A stretch of 64,000 nt of DNA from Erythrobacter sp. (GTDB lineage: Bacteria; Pseudomonadota; Alphaproteobacteria; Sphingomonadales; Sphingomonadaceae), in contig NZ_CP050265.1 of the NCBI RefSeq assembly GCF_011765465.1, positions 186,001 to 250,000 of the forward strand. Direction: 5' to 3'. A program made the position numbers and the translations under genes. Below are positions 8,894 through 16,962 of this stretch, piece after piece (positions within the stretch are counted from its first letter, which is position 1; the number at the start of each line of letters is the position of its first letter). A model generated the notes under the pieces. That model saw nothing but the letters and a program-made list of their open reading frames with translations. It was not told the DNA's origin and ran no database searches.

Positions 8894-8918
8894 TCTATCC
8901 CCCCCTTACGGATAGATT
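8892..8918 (-). promoter_or_regulatory. Perfect 9-bp inverted repeat spanning the start region of the flavoprotein gene
   Basis: AATCTATCC at 8892-8900 and GGATAGATT at 8910-8918 are exact inverted repeats around a 9-base spacer. In the minus-strand transcript the spacer holds most of the G-rich Shine-Dalgarno sequence, and the first two bases of the TTG start codon (8893-8892) sit in the stem. It could be a translation-controlling hairpin or a dimeric-repressor operator; sequence alone cannot separate the two. Confidence 0.5.
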
Positions 8919-9029
8919 TTTTCCCGCCCCACCATAGGGAAACTGGCCCCAGATGCCAGAGAGAATTGCCCGGTTTCGCACACGCTGCTAGCGCTTACAG
9001 GATGGAGAGAAATGAGCCTGATCCACCCA

Positions 9030-9043
9030 AGGATCAAAATCAA
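9030..9043. promoter_or_regulatory. FNR/FixK-type box, imperfect
   Basis: AGGATCAAAATCAA matches TTGAT-N4-ATCAA at 8 of 10 positions, with the right half-site perfect. It lies about 90 bases before the preferred start of the CcmI-like gene and about 137 bases before the divergent flavoprotein operon. An FNR-family regulator is encoded at 28860-29639. Its function for either gene is inferred. Confidence 0.35.
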
Positions 9044-9133
9044 ATAACTTTGACTGCAATCCTCAGTTGGTCAGGCGGTCCAGCGCGTCTCTGGCAGCGC
9101 ACGCTCGGGGCCGCGCTGCGCTTTCTTGGTCGG

Positions 9134-10096
9134 TTGAAGAACTCGCGCTCTGATCACAAGGATGTCGATTCTTCGGATGGAGCGAGCAATCGGGCGGGCT
9201 GGTTGCTGCTGGGCGTGGCGGCGCTGCTGGCGGCGGGCTCGATCGGCTACAACGTGATGGACGCGAGCGAGAGCGCACCCGAAATCGCCGCGGGCGACGG
9301 CCAGGCGCCGACGCTCGATGAACTGCGCGCCGCGGCCGAGGCCAATCCCGACGATCCCGGCGCGTGGGAGACGCTCGCCTTCGCGCTTTTCTCGCGCGAG
9401 GATTACGCCGGGGCGGCCGAAGCCTACACCCGCGCGACCGAGCTCGACCCGGATGCGGCGGTGCTGTTCTCCGCGCTGGGCGAGACGCTGCTCTATGCCG
9501 CCGATGCGAGCGCGGTGGATGCCGACCCCATGCCCGAAGAGGCGCTCGCCGCCTTCCGCCGCGCGGTCGAACTCGATCCGACCGATCCGCGCGCGCGCTA
9601 TTTCCTCGCCGTGAAGAAGGACCTCGACGGCGATCCCGAAGGCGCGATCGCAGACTGGCTCGCGCTGCTTTCCGACACTCCGCCCGGCGCGCCGTGGGAG
9701 AGCAATGTGGTTCGCACGATCCAGCAGGTCGGGCGGATCAACGAGATCGACACCGAACAGCGCATCGCCGCCGCGATGGACGGACGGATGCCGGCGATGC
9801 CGGGCGGTCCGCCGCCGCGCGTCGCGACGCGCGGGCCGAGCCAGGCCGACATCGCCGCCGCGCAGGACATGAGCGCGGAAGACCGCAGCGCGATGATCGC
9901 CGGCATGGTCGACCAGCTCGAAGCGCGGCTGGAAAGCGAACCCGGCGATCTCGACGGCTGGGTGATGCTGATGCGCAGCCGCGCCAACCTCGGCGAGATG
10001 GACAGGGCGAAGGCCGCGCTCGAGCGCGCGATTGCCGCGAACCCGGCGGAAGAAGCGGAACTGCGGCGACAGGCCGGGATGCTGGGGATTCGCTAG
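9134..10096 (+). CDS. TPR protein, cytochrome c biogenesis factor CcmI/CycH-like
   Basis: About 320 residues from the TTG at 9134. The same frame is open further upstream, with an ATG at 9002, but codons from 9002 to about 9150 have low third-position GC unlike the rest of the window and include an FNR-like box, so that part looks non-coding. The exact start remains uncertain. One membrane segment (WLLLGVAALLAAGSIGY) near the N-terminus is followed by TPR repeats (for example DPGAWETLAFALFSREDYAGAAEAYTRATELDP) in the region beginning near 9315, a Pro/Gly-rich linker, and a final TPR pair. This matches the periplasmic apocytochrome-chaperone half of CcmI, which holds apocytochromes for heme ligation. 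Its neighbours are two multiheme cytochromes, which need such maturation. A generic TPR protein is the alternative. Confidence 0.7.
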   Translation: MKNSRSDHKDVDSSDGASNRAGWLLLGVAALLAAGSIGYNVMDASESAPEIAAGDGQAPTLDELRAAAEANPDDPGAWETLAFALFSREDYAGAAEAYTRATELDPDAAVLFSALGETLLYAADASAVDADPMPEEALAAFRRAVELDPTDPRARYFLAVKKDLDGDPEGAIADWLALLSDTPPGAPWESNVVRTIQQVGRINEIDTEQRIAAAMDGRMPAMPGGPPPRVATRGPSQADIAAAQDMSAEDRSAMIAGMVDQLEARLESEPGDLDGWVMLMRSRANLGEMDRAKAALERAIAANPAEEAELRRQAGMLGIR

Positions 10097-10118
10097 GGCG
10101 CTCCGGCGCGCGCGGCCG

Positions 10119-10259
10119 CTAGGCCTTGCGCCGCGATGTCGCGACCAGCAGCAGGCCCGCCGCGAACGAGCCGCCGCCTGCCGCGACGTTCGACTGGAAG
10201 AGGAAATAGCCCCCCAGCAGCATCAGCGCGACGCCCGCGAACACAAGCGCTTGTTTCAT
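10119..10259 (-). CDS. Small two-helix membrane protein, unknown
   Basis: 46 residues beginning MKQALVFAGVALMLLGGYFL and ending TSRRKA. Residues 4-21 and 31-42 are hydrophobic with a short Gly-rich turn between them and a basic C-terminal tail, so it is probably a small inner-membrane protein with a positive cytoplasmic end. Its stop lies 22 bases from the convergent CcmI-like gene. It lies downstream of gdhA on the same strand, about 125 bases away. Codon use fits the neighbours. I do not recognise a family. Confidence 0.5.
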   Translation of the reverse strand: MKQALVFAGVALMLLGGYFLFQSNVAAGGGSFAAGLLLVATSRRKA

Positions 10260-10340
10260 GCCCTATCTCCCCGGCGCGCCCCGGACCCGCCCGTAAGGGC
10301 GGGCCCCCTCGGCCCGTTCAGCCCTCGGACCACTGCGAAG

Positions 10341-10400
10341 GCGAGCCGCGTCGCTCAGACGACGCCAAACGCGAGCCGCGTCGCTCAGACGACGCCAAAC
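10341..10400. repeat. Perfect 30-bp tandem duplication at the 3' end of gdhA
   Basis: The 30-base unit beginning GCGAGCCGCGTCGCTCAGAC and ending GACGCCAAAC occurs twice head to tail (10341-10370 and 10371-10400) without mismatch. The second copy contains the last codons (Phe-Gly-Val-Val) and TGA stop of gdhA, and the first copy is a non-coding echo just after the stop. A 7-bp hairpin (10286-10303, GTAA loop) lies further downstream of gdhA. This looks like a recent replication-slippage duplication. Confidence 0.85.
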
Positions 10401-11740
10401 GCCAGCATCGCGTCGGCGACCTTCTTGAAGCCCGCGATATTCGCTCCCTTCACGTAGTCGACATAGCCGCCGCCTTCGTTGCCGTATTCGACGCACTTGT
10501 CGTGGATACCGTCCATCAGCTCGGTCAGCATATCGCCGAGCCGCTCCTGGTTCCACGCGATGCGCTCGGCGTTCTGGCTCATCTCGAGACCCGAGACCGC
10601 GACCCCGCCGGCATTGGCCGCCTTGCCGGGGCCGTACATGATCTTGGCATCGTGGAACACCTTCACCCCTTCCAATGTGGTCGGCATATTCGCGCCTTCC
10701 GACACCGCGATGCAGCCGTTCTCGACCAGCGCCTTGGCTTCTTCCTCGTTGAGCTCGTTCTGGGTCGCGCAGGGCAGGGCGAGGTCGGCCTTGACCTGCC
10801 AGGGCCGCGCGCCCTCGTGGAAGCTCGCGTTCGGGAAGTGGTCGGCATATTCGGAAATCCGACCGCGGGTGTGGGTCTTGTGATGCTTGACCCAGTCGAT
10901 CTTCTCCTGGTCGATCCCGTCGGGATCGTAGATGAAGCCGCCCGAATCCGACAGGGTGAGCACCTTGCCGCCCAGCTGCACGATCTTTTCCGCCGCGTGG
11001 GTCGCGACATTGCCCGAGCCGGAGATGACCGCGGTCTTGCCTTCGACGTCCTGGCCTGCGTGCTTGAGCATATTGCGCAGGAAATAGACCGCACCGTAGC
11101 CGGTCGCCTCGGGCCGCATCTGCGAGCCGCCGTATTCCAATGCCTTGCCGGTCAGCACGCCTTCCCAGCGGTTGGTGATGCGCTTGTACTGGCCGAACAT
11201 ATAGCCGATCTCGCGCCCACCGACGCCGATGTCGCCCGCCGGCACGTCGGTTTCGGGGCCGATATGGCGGTAAAGCTCGGTCATGAAGCTCTGGCAGAAG
11301 CGCATCACCTCGCTGTCGGACTTGCCCTTGGGATTGAAATTCGCGCCGCCCTTGCCGCCGCCCATCGGAAGGCCGGTGAGCGAGTTCTTGAAGGTCTGCT
11401 CGAACGCGAGGAACTTCAGCACGCTCTCGTTCACGCTCGGGTGGAAGCGGATGCCGCCCTTGTAGGGGCCGATCGCGTTGTTGTTCTGCACCCGCCAGCC
11501 GCGCTGGACGCGAATGTTGTGGTTGTCGTCCTCCCAGCACACGCGGAAGGAGACGACGCGGTCGGGCTCGGCGATGCGGCGCAGGATCTGCGCTTCGTGA
11601 TATTCGACCTTGTCCTCGATGAATTCGAAAATGTCCTGCGCGACCTCCTGCACCGCCTGGATGAATTCGGTCTGCCCGGGATTGCGCTTCTTCACCCCGG
11701 CCATGAACTGCTCGAGGTCGACGTGATCGGATACGGCCAT
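10385..11740 (-). CDS. gdhA: NADP-type glutamate dehydrogenase
   Basis: 451 residues, the usual size of hexameric small-type enzymes that aminate 2-oxoglutarate with ammonium and NAD(P)H. Hallmarks are GPYKGGIRFHP with K94, the catalytic-Lys segment LPMGGGKGG (K130), the PAGDIGVGGREIG segment, and the dinucleotide-binding motif in AVISGSGNVATHAAE. The start is placed at MAVSDHVDLE because GGGGGAAATCA precedes this ATG. An in-frame extension of 62 residues upstream is Arg/Pro-rich and untypical. It stands alone and diverges from the BCCT transporter. Cofactor preference (NADP over NAD) is inferred from overall family similarity. Confidence 0.95.
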   Translation of the reverse strand: MAVSDHVDLEQFMAGVKKRNPGQTEFIQAVQEVAQDIFEFIEDKVEYHEAQILRRIAEPDRVVSFRVCWEDDNHNIRVQRGWRVQNNNAIGPYKGGIRFHPSVNESVLKFLAFEQTFKNSLTGLPMGGGKGGANFNPKGKSDSEVMRFCQSFMTELYRHIGPETDVPAGDIGVGGREIGYMFGQYKRITNRWEGVLTGKALEYGGSQMRPEATGYGAVYFLRNMLKHAGQDVEGKTAVISGSGNVATHAAEKIVQLGGKVLTLSDSGGFIYDPDGIDQEKIDWVKHHKTHTRGRISEYADHFPNASFHEGARPWQVKADLALPCATQNELNEEEAKALVENGCIAVSEGANMPTTLEGVKVFHDAKIMYGPGKAANAGGVAVSGLEMSQNAERIAWNQERLGDMLTELMDGIHDKCVEYGNEGGGYVDYVKGANIAGFKKVADAMLAFGVV

Positions 11741-12138
11741 TGATTTCCCCCCTTCGTATGCGCGCGCGCCCACCCGGCGCCGCACGCTCCCGCGCCCTGT
11801 ATCTCGCGCCGGGGCGCTGCTGGCAAGCGGGTGTGTGCAGATTGGCGCATGGTTACAAGCGGACGCCATGGGAAGGGGGCGCGAGGCGGGCCGCCGGGAA
11901 CCGTGCGCGGGGCGGCGGGGTTGCAAATGTTAGTGGTCGCTCTAGGAAGGCGGCACACAGACTTCCGCGCGCAGGGGTTGCGGGATCGGGCCATTCCGCC
12001 CTTTTCCCCCGCATCGCCGCCCTTCCTTAAAGGGCGCACACCCCCGCCTCACACGAGCAGCGGACCGGGCCATGGCAGCCATGCCGGCAGCGTTTGATTG
12101 CGTCGCCCCTGCCACGGACCGTCCGGGACGGGAACGCG
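11741..12138. other. Divergent intergenic region between gdhA and the BCCT transporter
   Basis: This 398-base gap must hold both promoters. I see no open frame with convincing codon use, no RNA gene, and no clear inverted repeat. Confidence 0.4.
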
Positions 12139-13881
12139 ATGAGCAGCCATGCCGGCGAAGCGACGCCGCAGATGAAAGAGGCAGCGATCGAGGAGGCCGA
12201 CTGGCCGATCGATCCGCCGCTGGTCGAGCTCGAAATCGACACCCACGACCGCGGCTTCTACGAAGGCTTCAGCCGCGAAGTGACGATTCCGGGCAAGGTG
12301 ATCGTCTCGCTGCTCATCATGTGGGCGATCTTCTTTCCGGTCAGCGCGAACAAGACGCTGACGGCGGCCAATTCGACCATCATCGCGACCTTCGGCGGAT
12401 GGTATGTCTATCTCGTCGCTTTCCTGATCGTCACCAGCCTCGTGCTCGCGCTGCTCCCCAAGGTGGGGTCGCTGCGCATCGGCCCTCCCGACGAGGCGCC
12501 CGAATTCAGCCGTTTCTCGTGGTTCTCCATGCTGTTCGGGGCGGGCATCGGGATCGGGATGCTGACCTATTCGACCGGCGAGCCGCTTGCCCACTTCGTC
12601 AACAATCCGGACATCATTCGCGGCAGCGTCGAGGCGCAGAGTGCCGAGGCGGTGCGCCCGGCCTATATGTACACCTTTCTCCACTGGGGGCTGGGAGCGT
12701 GGTGCACCTATGCTCTCGTCGGCCTTGCGATCGGCTATGTGGCGCATCGCCGCGGCCTGCCGCTGACGATCCGTTCAGCGCTCGCCCCGCTGTTCGGGCG
12801 GGTGATGGAAGGACCCTTCGGCCATGTGGTCGACATCGTCGCGGTGGTCGCGACGATCCTCGGCGTGGCGGTGACGATGGGGCTCGGGGTCGAACAATTC
12901 GTCGCCGGGCTCGCGCGGCTGGGGCTGGGCGGCTGGCTGCTGGCAGAGGACGGGTCGGCATCGGCCACCGCCATCGTGGTCTCGCTGGTGGCGCTGGTGG
13001 GCGCATCGACCATCAGCGCGCTGTCGGGCGTCGGGCGCGGGATCAAGTGGCTTTCCAATCTCAACATGGGTCTTTCGTTCGGCCTGCTCGCGCTGTTCGC
13101 GGCGCTGGGCGCGGGGCTTTACGGGCTCCAGCTGCTCGGCATCGGGCTGTGGGACTACGTTCGCACCCTGCCGCAGCAATCGCTCACCCTGCTCGGCGGC
13201 GACGGAAGCGCGACGGGCGCGGCGCTGCGCCAGTGGCAGCTCGACTGGACGGTGTTCTACTGGGCGTGGTGGATCGCGTTCGCGCCCTTCGTGGGAATGT
13301 TCATCGCGCGCATCTCGCGCGGGCGCACGATCCGCGAATACATCCTCGGCGTGACGATCGTGCCGTCGGTCATGTGCTTTGTCTGGATGACGCTGGTCGG
13401 CGGGACCGCGATCGAGCTCGAATTGTCGGGAGTGGCCGACGGGGCAATCGTCGGCGCTGCCATGTCGGACCAGCTCTACGCGACGCTTGGCGTGCTGCTT
13501 GAACCGGGGCTGGCGATGGTGGTTTCGGGGCTCGTCGTGCTGCTCCTGATGACCTATCTCGTTACCTCGGCCGACAGCGCGATCCTGATCGTCAATACGA
13601 TCAACGGGGCGGGCGACGACGAGGGCAGCCGCCGCTACCACATCCTGTTCTGGGGCGCTGCGATCGCCTTCGTGGTCGGGTCCATGCTGATCCTGGGCGG
13701 AATCGACGCGATCCGCATCACCATGATCATCGGCGCGCTGCCGTTTTCCTTCGTGGTCGCGGTGATGTGCGTCGCGATTCTCAAGGCGGTGGCCTACGAC
13801 CTGATCCGCAAGAAGCACGGCGTGCCGACCACGGCGCAGGGCTGCGAGGAATGGGCGGAGAAGGCGGCGCCCGCCGAATGA
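12139..13881 (+). CDS. BCCT-family betaine/choline/carnitine transporter
   Basis: 580 residues with about twelve membrane segments. Family signatures include GAGIGIGMLTYSTGEPLAHF (substrate and sodium region), the aromatic stretch HWGLGAWCTYALVGL of TM4, ISALSGVGRGIKWLSNLNM, and the late motif VTSADSAI. The family imports quaternary ammonium osmolytes or their precursors using Na+ or H+. A charged cytoplasmic N-tail of about 60 residues is present. The start at 12139 (MSSHAGEATP) is preferred over an in-frame ATG at 12094, which lies in Arg/Pro-rich sequence. The substrate cannot be assigned; glycine betaine is the default guess for a marine or brackish organism. Confidence 0.9.
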   Translation: MSSHAGEATPQMKEAAIEEADWPIDPPLVELEIDTHDRGFYEGFSREVTIPGKVIVSLLIMWAIFFPVSANKTLTAANSTIIATFGGWYVYLVAFLIVTSLVLALLPKVGSLRIGPPDEAPEFSRFSWFSMLFGAGIGIGMLTYSTGEPLAHFVNNPDIIRGSVEAQSAEAVRPAYMYTFLHWGLGAWCTYALVGLAIGYVAHRRGLPLTIRSALAPLFGRVMEGPFGHVVDIVAVVATILGVAVTMGLGVEQFVAGLARLGLGGWLLAEDGSASATAIVVSLVALVGASTISALSGVGRGIKWLSNLNMGLSFGLLALFAALGAGLYGLQLLGIGLWDYVRTLPQQSLTLLGGDGSATGAALRQWQLDWTVFYWAWWIAFAPFVGMFIARISRGRTIREYILGVTIVPSVMCFVWMTLVGGTAIELELSGVADGAIVGAAMSDQLYATLGVLLEPGLAMVVSGLVVLLLMTYLVTSADSAILIVNTINGAGDDEGSRRYHILFWGAAIAFVVGSMLILGGIDAIRITMIIGALPFSFVVAVMCVAILKAVAYDLIRKKHGVPTTAQGCEEWAEKAAPAE

Positions 13882-14233
13882 CTAGGCGCTCTTGGCGCGA
13901 CCTTCCTAAAGACAAGAAAAATATTCTTCGCCCCTGCCGAAAACGCATGGGGTGTATATAAAATTCTTTTTGCCAATACTTATTAACTTGCGGACGGTTA
14001 ATAATAAGACGCTAAAGCGGACTCAATAAATCTTGTGATTTTGTCGATGTTGTGATTTTGCAACATCAATCAGCGTGTTTATGACATTTGTTGGAAACCC
14101 TGTGGCATCTCTGCGTTTGGCTTGATACCGGAACGGCCAAACGCGCTGTGCTTGATTGCCATGCGCAGTTTACTCGGCGGCGCTGTTGCATTCCTGCATC
14201 CCGCGCCTTCCTCAACTCGCAAAGGGGTTACAC
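13882..14233. other. AT-rich promoter region upstream of the TonB-dependent receptor
   Basis: This 352-base gap is strikingly AT-rich between about 13905 and 14130 compared with its surroundings. It holds an exact direct repeat TTGTGATTTTG (14033-14043 and 14050-14060) and an inverted repeat described separately. No open frame or RNA gene is apparent. It probably contains the regulated promoter of the receptor gene. Confidence 0.5.
14046..14067. promoter_or_regulatory. Operator-like inverted repeat upstream of the TonB-dependent receptor
   Basis: GATGTTG (14046-14052) and CAACATC (14061-14067) are perfect 7-base inverted repeats with an 8-base spacer. They overlap the second copy of a TTGTGATTTTG direct repeat. 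The symmetry fits a dimeric transcription factor site. The regulator is unknown, and no regulator gene adjoins. Confidence 0.4.
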
Positions 14234-16882
14234 ATGATGAAGTTCATCAGCGGCGCGTCAGTCAGCGCGCTTGCTATCGCCGTCGCCGCGCCTGCCGTGG
14301 CGCAGGACGCTCCCGCCCAGCAGCCGGCCCAGCGCCAGGGCGGGGTCAAGACCATCGTCGTCACCGCCCAGAAGAAGACCGAAGACCTGCAGGACGTGCC
14401 GATCTCGGTCTCGGCCATCGGGCAGGAAGAGCTGGAAGAGCTCAACATCGACACCTTCGACGACTATCTCGAACAGCTTCCCAGCGTCACCGCGGGCGGC
14501 ACCGGGCCGGGTCAGAACCAGATCTACATTCGCGGTCTCGCCTCGACCACGCCGAACCTGACGACCGCGGGTGTCGCGGGCCTTGCGCCCAACGTCGCCT
14601 TCTACCTTGACGAACAGCCGCTCGCCCAGCCGGGCCGCAACCTCGACGTCTACGCCGCTGACATCCAGCGTATCGAGGTTCTCTCGGGGCCGCAGGGCAC
14701 GCTGTTCGGCGCTAGCTCGCAGGCGGGCGTCGTCCGGCTCATCACCAACAAGCCCGACCTTTCGGGCTTCGATGCGTCCTTCTCGGCCAGCACGTCCTTC
14801 ACCAAGGGCGGCGAGGAAAGCTATTCCGCCGAAGTCATGCTGAACGTGCCGGTGACCGACACCTTCGGCCTACGCGGCGTGGTCTATCTCGACGACCAGG
14901 GCGGCTACATCGACAACGTGCCGGGCACGATCGACCTGTCCGAAAGCGCGCGCTTCCGGCCCGAAGGCACGGTCCGCGCGAACGGCGTGCCGGTCAACGC
15001 CAACCGCGCCGGCTTCCAGTCGACCTCGGACCTGTCGGACGTGACCTTCCTCGAGGCGGACAATTCCGGCCTCGTCGAGCAGGATTTCAACGACACGCAG
15101 TATTCCGGCTTCCGCGTCACCGCGCTGTGGGAAGTCACGCCCGACTGGACCGTGACCGTCGCCCACACCCGCCAGAGCCTCGAGACCGACGGCGTGTTCT
15201 TCGCCGATCCCGAACTCGGCGGGCTCGATGACCTCGAAATCCAGCGCTACGAGGACGATCGGCTGGAGGACGATTTCTCCAACACCAGCTGGACCGTCGA
15301 AGGGCGCATCGCGATGCTCGATGTCGTCTACACCGGTGCCTACACCGATCGTAAGACCGACCAGCGGATCGACTACACCGACTATCTCTTCGTCGGCCAG
15401 TACCTGCCCTATTACATCTGCGATGGTTCGGTCAGCTATCCGGGTGCGGCCGATCCTTCGGGCACTTGCCAGGAGCCGAACCTCTACGTCACCTCGGACA
15501 GCGAACTCGAAGTGTTCACGCAGGAGCTGCGCTTCTCGACGCCGGAAGACTGGCCCGTTCGCGTGACGGCGGGCGGGTTCTATTCGGACCTCGAACTGCG
15601 CGAGCGCAACGACTTCAACTATCCGGGCAATGTCGATGCGGCCCCGTTCGGCGGCTTCGCCCCGAATTTCCCCTTCCCGGGGTCGTTCTTCTCCGATCCG
15701 GGTCCGTTCCCGCGCGACACGATCTTCAGGAATGACATCCGCCGCACCGACGAGCAGTTCGGCCTGTTCGGCGAAGCCTCGTTCGACGTCGTGCCCGACC
15801 TTCTCACCGTGACGCTCGGCGCGCGCTACTACGACGTCGAGGTCGACCTCGAAGGCGGCGCGAACGCGAGCTTCTGCAACACCAGCGGGGTCGATGAGGA
15901 CGCCTTCGGGACGAACATCGGCGACCTTTACGACGGCGACGGAGAATTCTTCTTCAACCTGTCGTGCTCGGAAGCCCTGCGGCAGAACTTCACGCTCGAC
16001 GACACGCTCGCCGACATCCAGGCCGCCGGCCTCTCGCCGGCCCAGGCGCAGCGCGTGTTCAACTCGGTCCGCGCGCCCGACGTGGCGGCGACCAGCGGGA
16101 CCATCCTGAAAGGCACGGTCACGCTGACCCCGACGCCCGACACGCTGTTCTATGCGACCTATTCGGAAGGCTTCCGTCCGGGCCTGCTCAACCGTCCGGG
16201 CGGCGCGCCGGGGCCGAACAACTTCACCGTGCCGTTCGAGCTCGAAACCGACGAGGTGAAGAACTACGAACTGGGCTGGAAGCTCGACCTCATCGACGGC
16301 CAGCTGCGCTTCAACGGCAGCGCCTTCTATGTCGACATTTCCAACCTTCAGACGACGATCTTCGATCCCTCGATCACCAACCTGTTCTTCTCGGCGAACG
16401 CCGCGGATGCGGAGATCTACGGGATCGAGGCCGACTTCACCTTCGCGCCCTATGCGGTGCCGGGGCTGACGGTCGCGGGCGCGTTCTCGATCCTCGATAC
16501 CGAGATCACCGACGTGCTGATCCCGACCGACGACGTGGTCGCTGGTCGCGAGCTGGCCTTCGCGCCGGGCTTCCAGGGCAACCTGCGCGTGCGGTACGAG
16601 TTCGACCTCACCAACACGCTCGGCGCCTATGTCATGCCGCAGGTGACGCACTCCTCGTCGAAGTTCACCGACATCATCGAGATCAACCGCCTGCGGCTCG
16701 ACAGCTACACGGTGGCGGACCTCGCCTTCGGTGTCGAAAAGGACCAGTGGAACGTCGAGATCTTCGGCGAGAACCTGTTCGATGAACGCGCCCAGATCTC
16801 GGGCAATTTCGTCAACGACCGCGCGCGGATCGTGACCAATCGTCCGCTGACGATCGGCATCCGGGTCGGCTACGACTACTGA
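14234..16882 (+). CDS. TonB-dependent outer-membrane receptor
   Basis: 882 residues. MMKFISGASVSALAIAVAAP followed by AVAQ is a signal peptide cleaved after AVA/AVAQ. A plug domain follows (IVVTAQKKTEDLQDVPISVS, with IYIRGLAST and VEVLSGPQGTLFGA-like motifs), then a 22-strand-type barrel ending in YDY with a C-terminal aromatic. The family imports large or scarce substrates (siderophores, glycans, vitamins) using TonB energy. The ATG at 14234 has AAAGGGGTT upstream. It is followed 80 bases later by a TPR-sulfotransferase, a pairing that recurs in sphingomonads. The substrate is not evident. Confidence 0.93.
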   Translation: MMKFISGASVSALAIAVAAPAVAQDAPAQQPAQRQGGVKTIVVTAQKKTEDLQDVPISVSAIGQEELEELNIDTFDDYLEQLPSVTAGGTGPGQNQIYIRGLASTTPNLTTAGVAGLAPNVAFYLDEQPLAQPGRNLDVYAADIQRIEVLSGPQGTLFGASSQAGVVRLITNKPDLSGFDASFSASTSFTKGGEESYSAEVMLNVPVTDTFGLRGVVYLDDQGGYIDNVPGTIDLSESARFRPEGTVRANGVPVNANRAGFQSTSDLSDVTFLEADNSGLVEQDFNDTQYSGFRVTALWEVTPDWTVTVAHTRQSLETDGVFFADPELGGLDDLEIQRYEDDRLEDDFSNTSWTVEGRIAMLDVVYTGAYTDRKTDQRIDYTDYLFVGQYLPYYICDGSVSYPGAADPSGTCQEPNLYVTSDSELEVFTQELRFSTPEDWPVRVTAGGFYSDLELRERNDFNYPGNVDAAPFGGFAPNFPFPGSFFSDPGPFPRDTIFRNDIRRTDEQFGLFGEASFDVVPDLLTVTLGARYYDVEVDLEGGANASFCNTSGVDEDAFGTNIGDLYDGDGEFFFNLSCSEALRQNFTLDDTLADIQAAGLSPAQAQRVFNSVRAPDVAATSGTILKGTVTLTPTPDTLFYATYSEGFRPGLLNRPGGAPGPNNFTVPFELETDEVKNYELGWKLDLIDGQLRFNGSAFYVDISNLQTTIFDPSITNLFFSANAADAEIYGIEADFTFAPYAVPGLTVAGAFSILDTEITDVLIPTDDVVAGRELAFAPGFQGNLRVRYEFDLTNTLGAYVMPQVTHSSSKFTDIIEINRLRLDSYTVADLAFGVEKDQWNVEIFGENLFDERAQISGNFVNDRARIVTNRPLTIGIRVGYDY

Positions 16883-16962
16883 TCGGGCGAAACGCCTGAA
16901 CAATCCGGCGGGGGTGGACAGGTGTTCACTCCCGCCGTTTTGCGTGTAGGGCATGGGATGCG

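Noticed and set aside
6671..9001. Large upstream extension of the CcmI-like frame
   Set aside because: It is antisense to the FAD/cNMP/ferredoxin fusion gene, and codon bias changes sharply only after about 9150.
9012..9047. Eleven-residue leader-like frame (MSLIHPRIKIK) with a GGAGAGA site
   Set aside because: It is too short to judge, overlaps the FNR-like box, and nothing in its sequence suggests attenuation.
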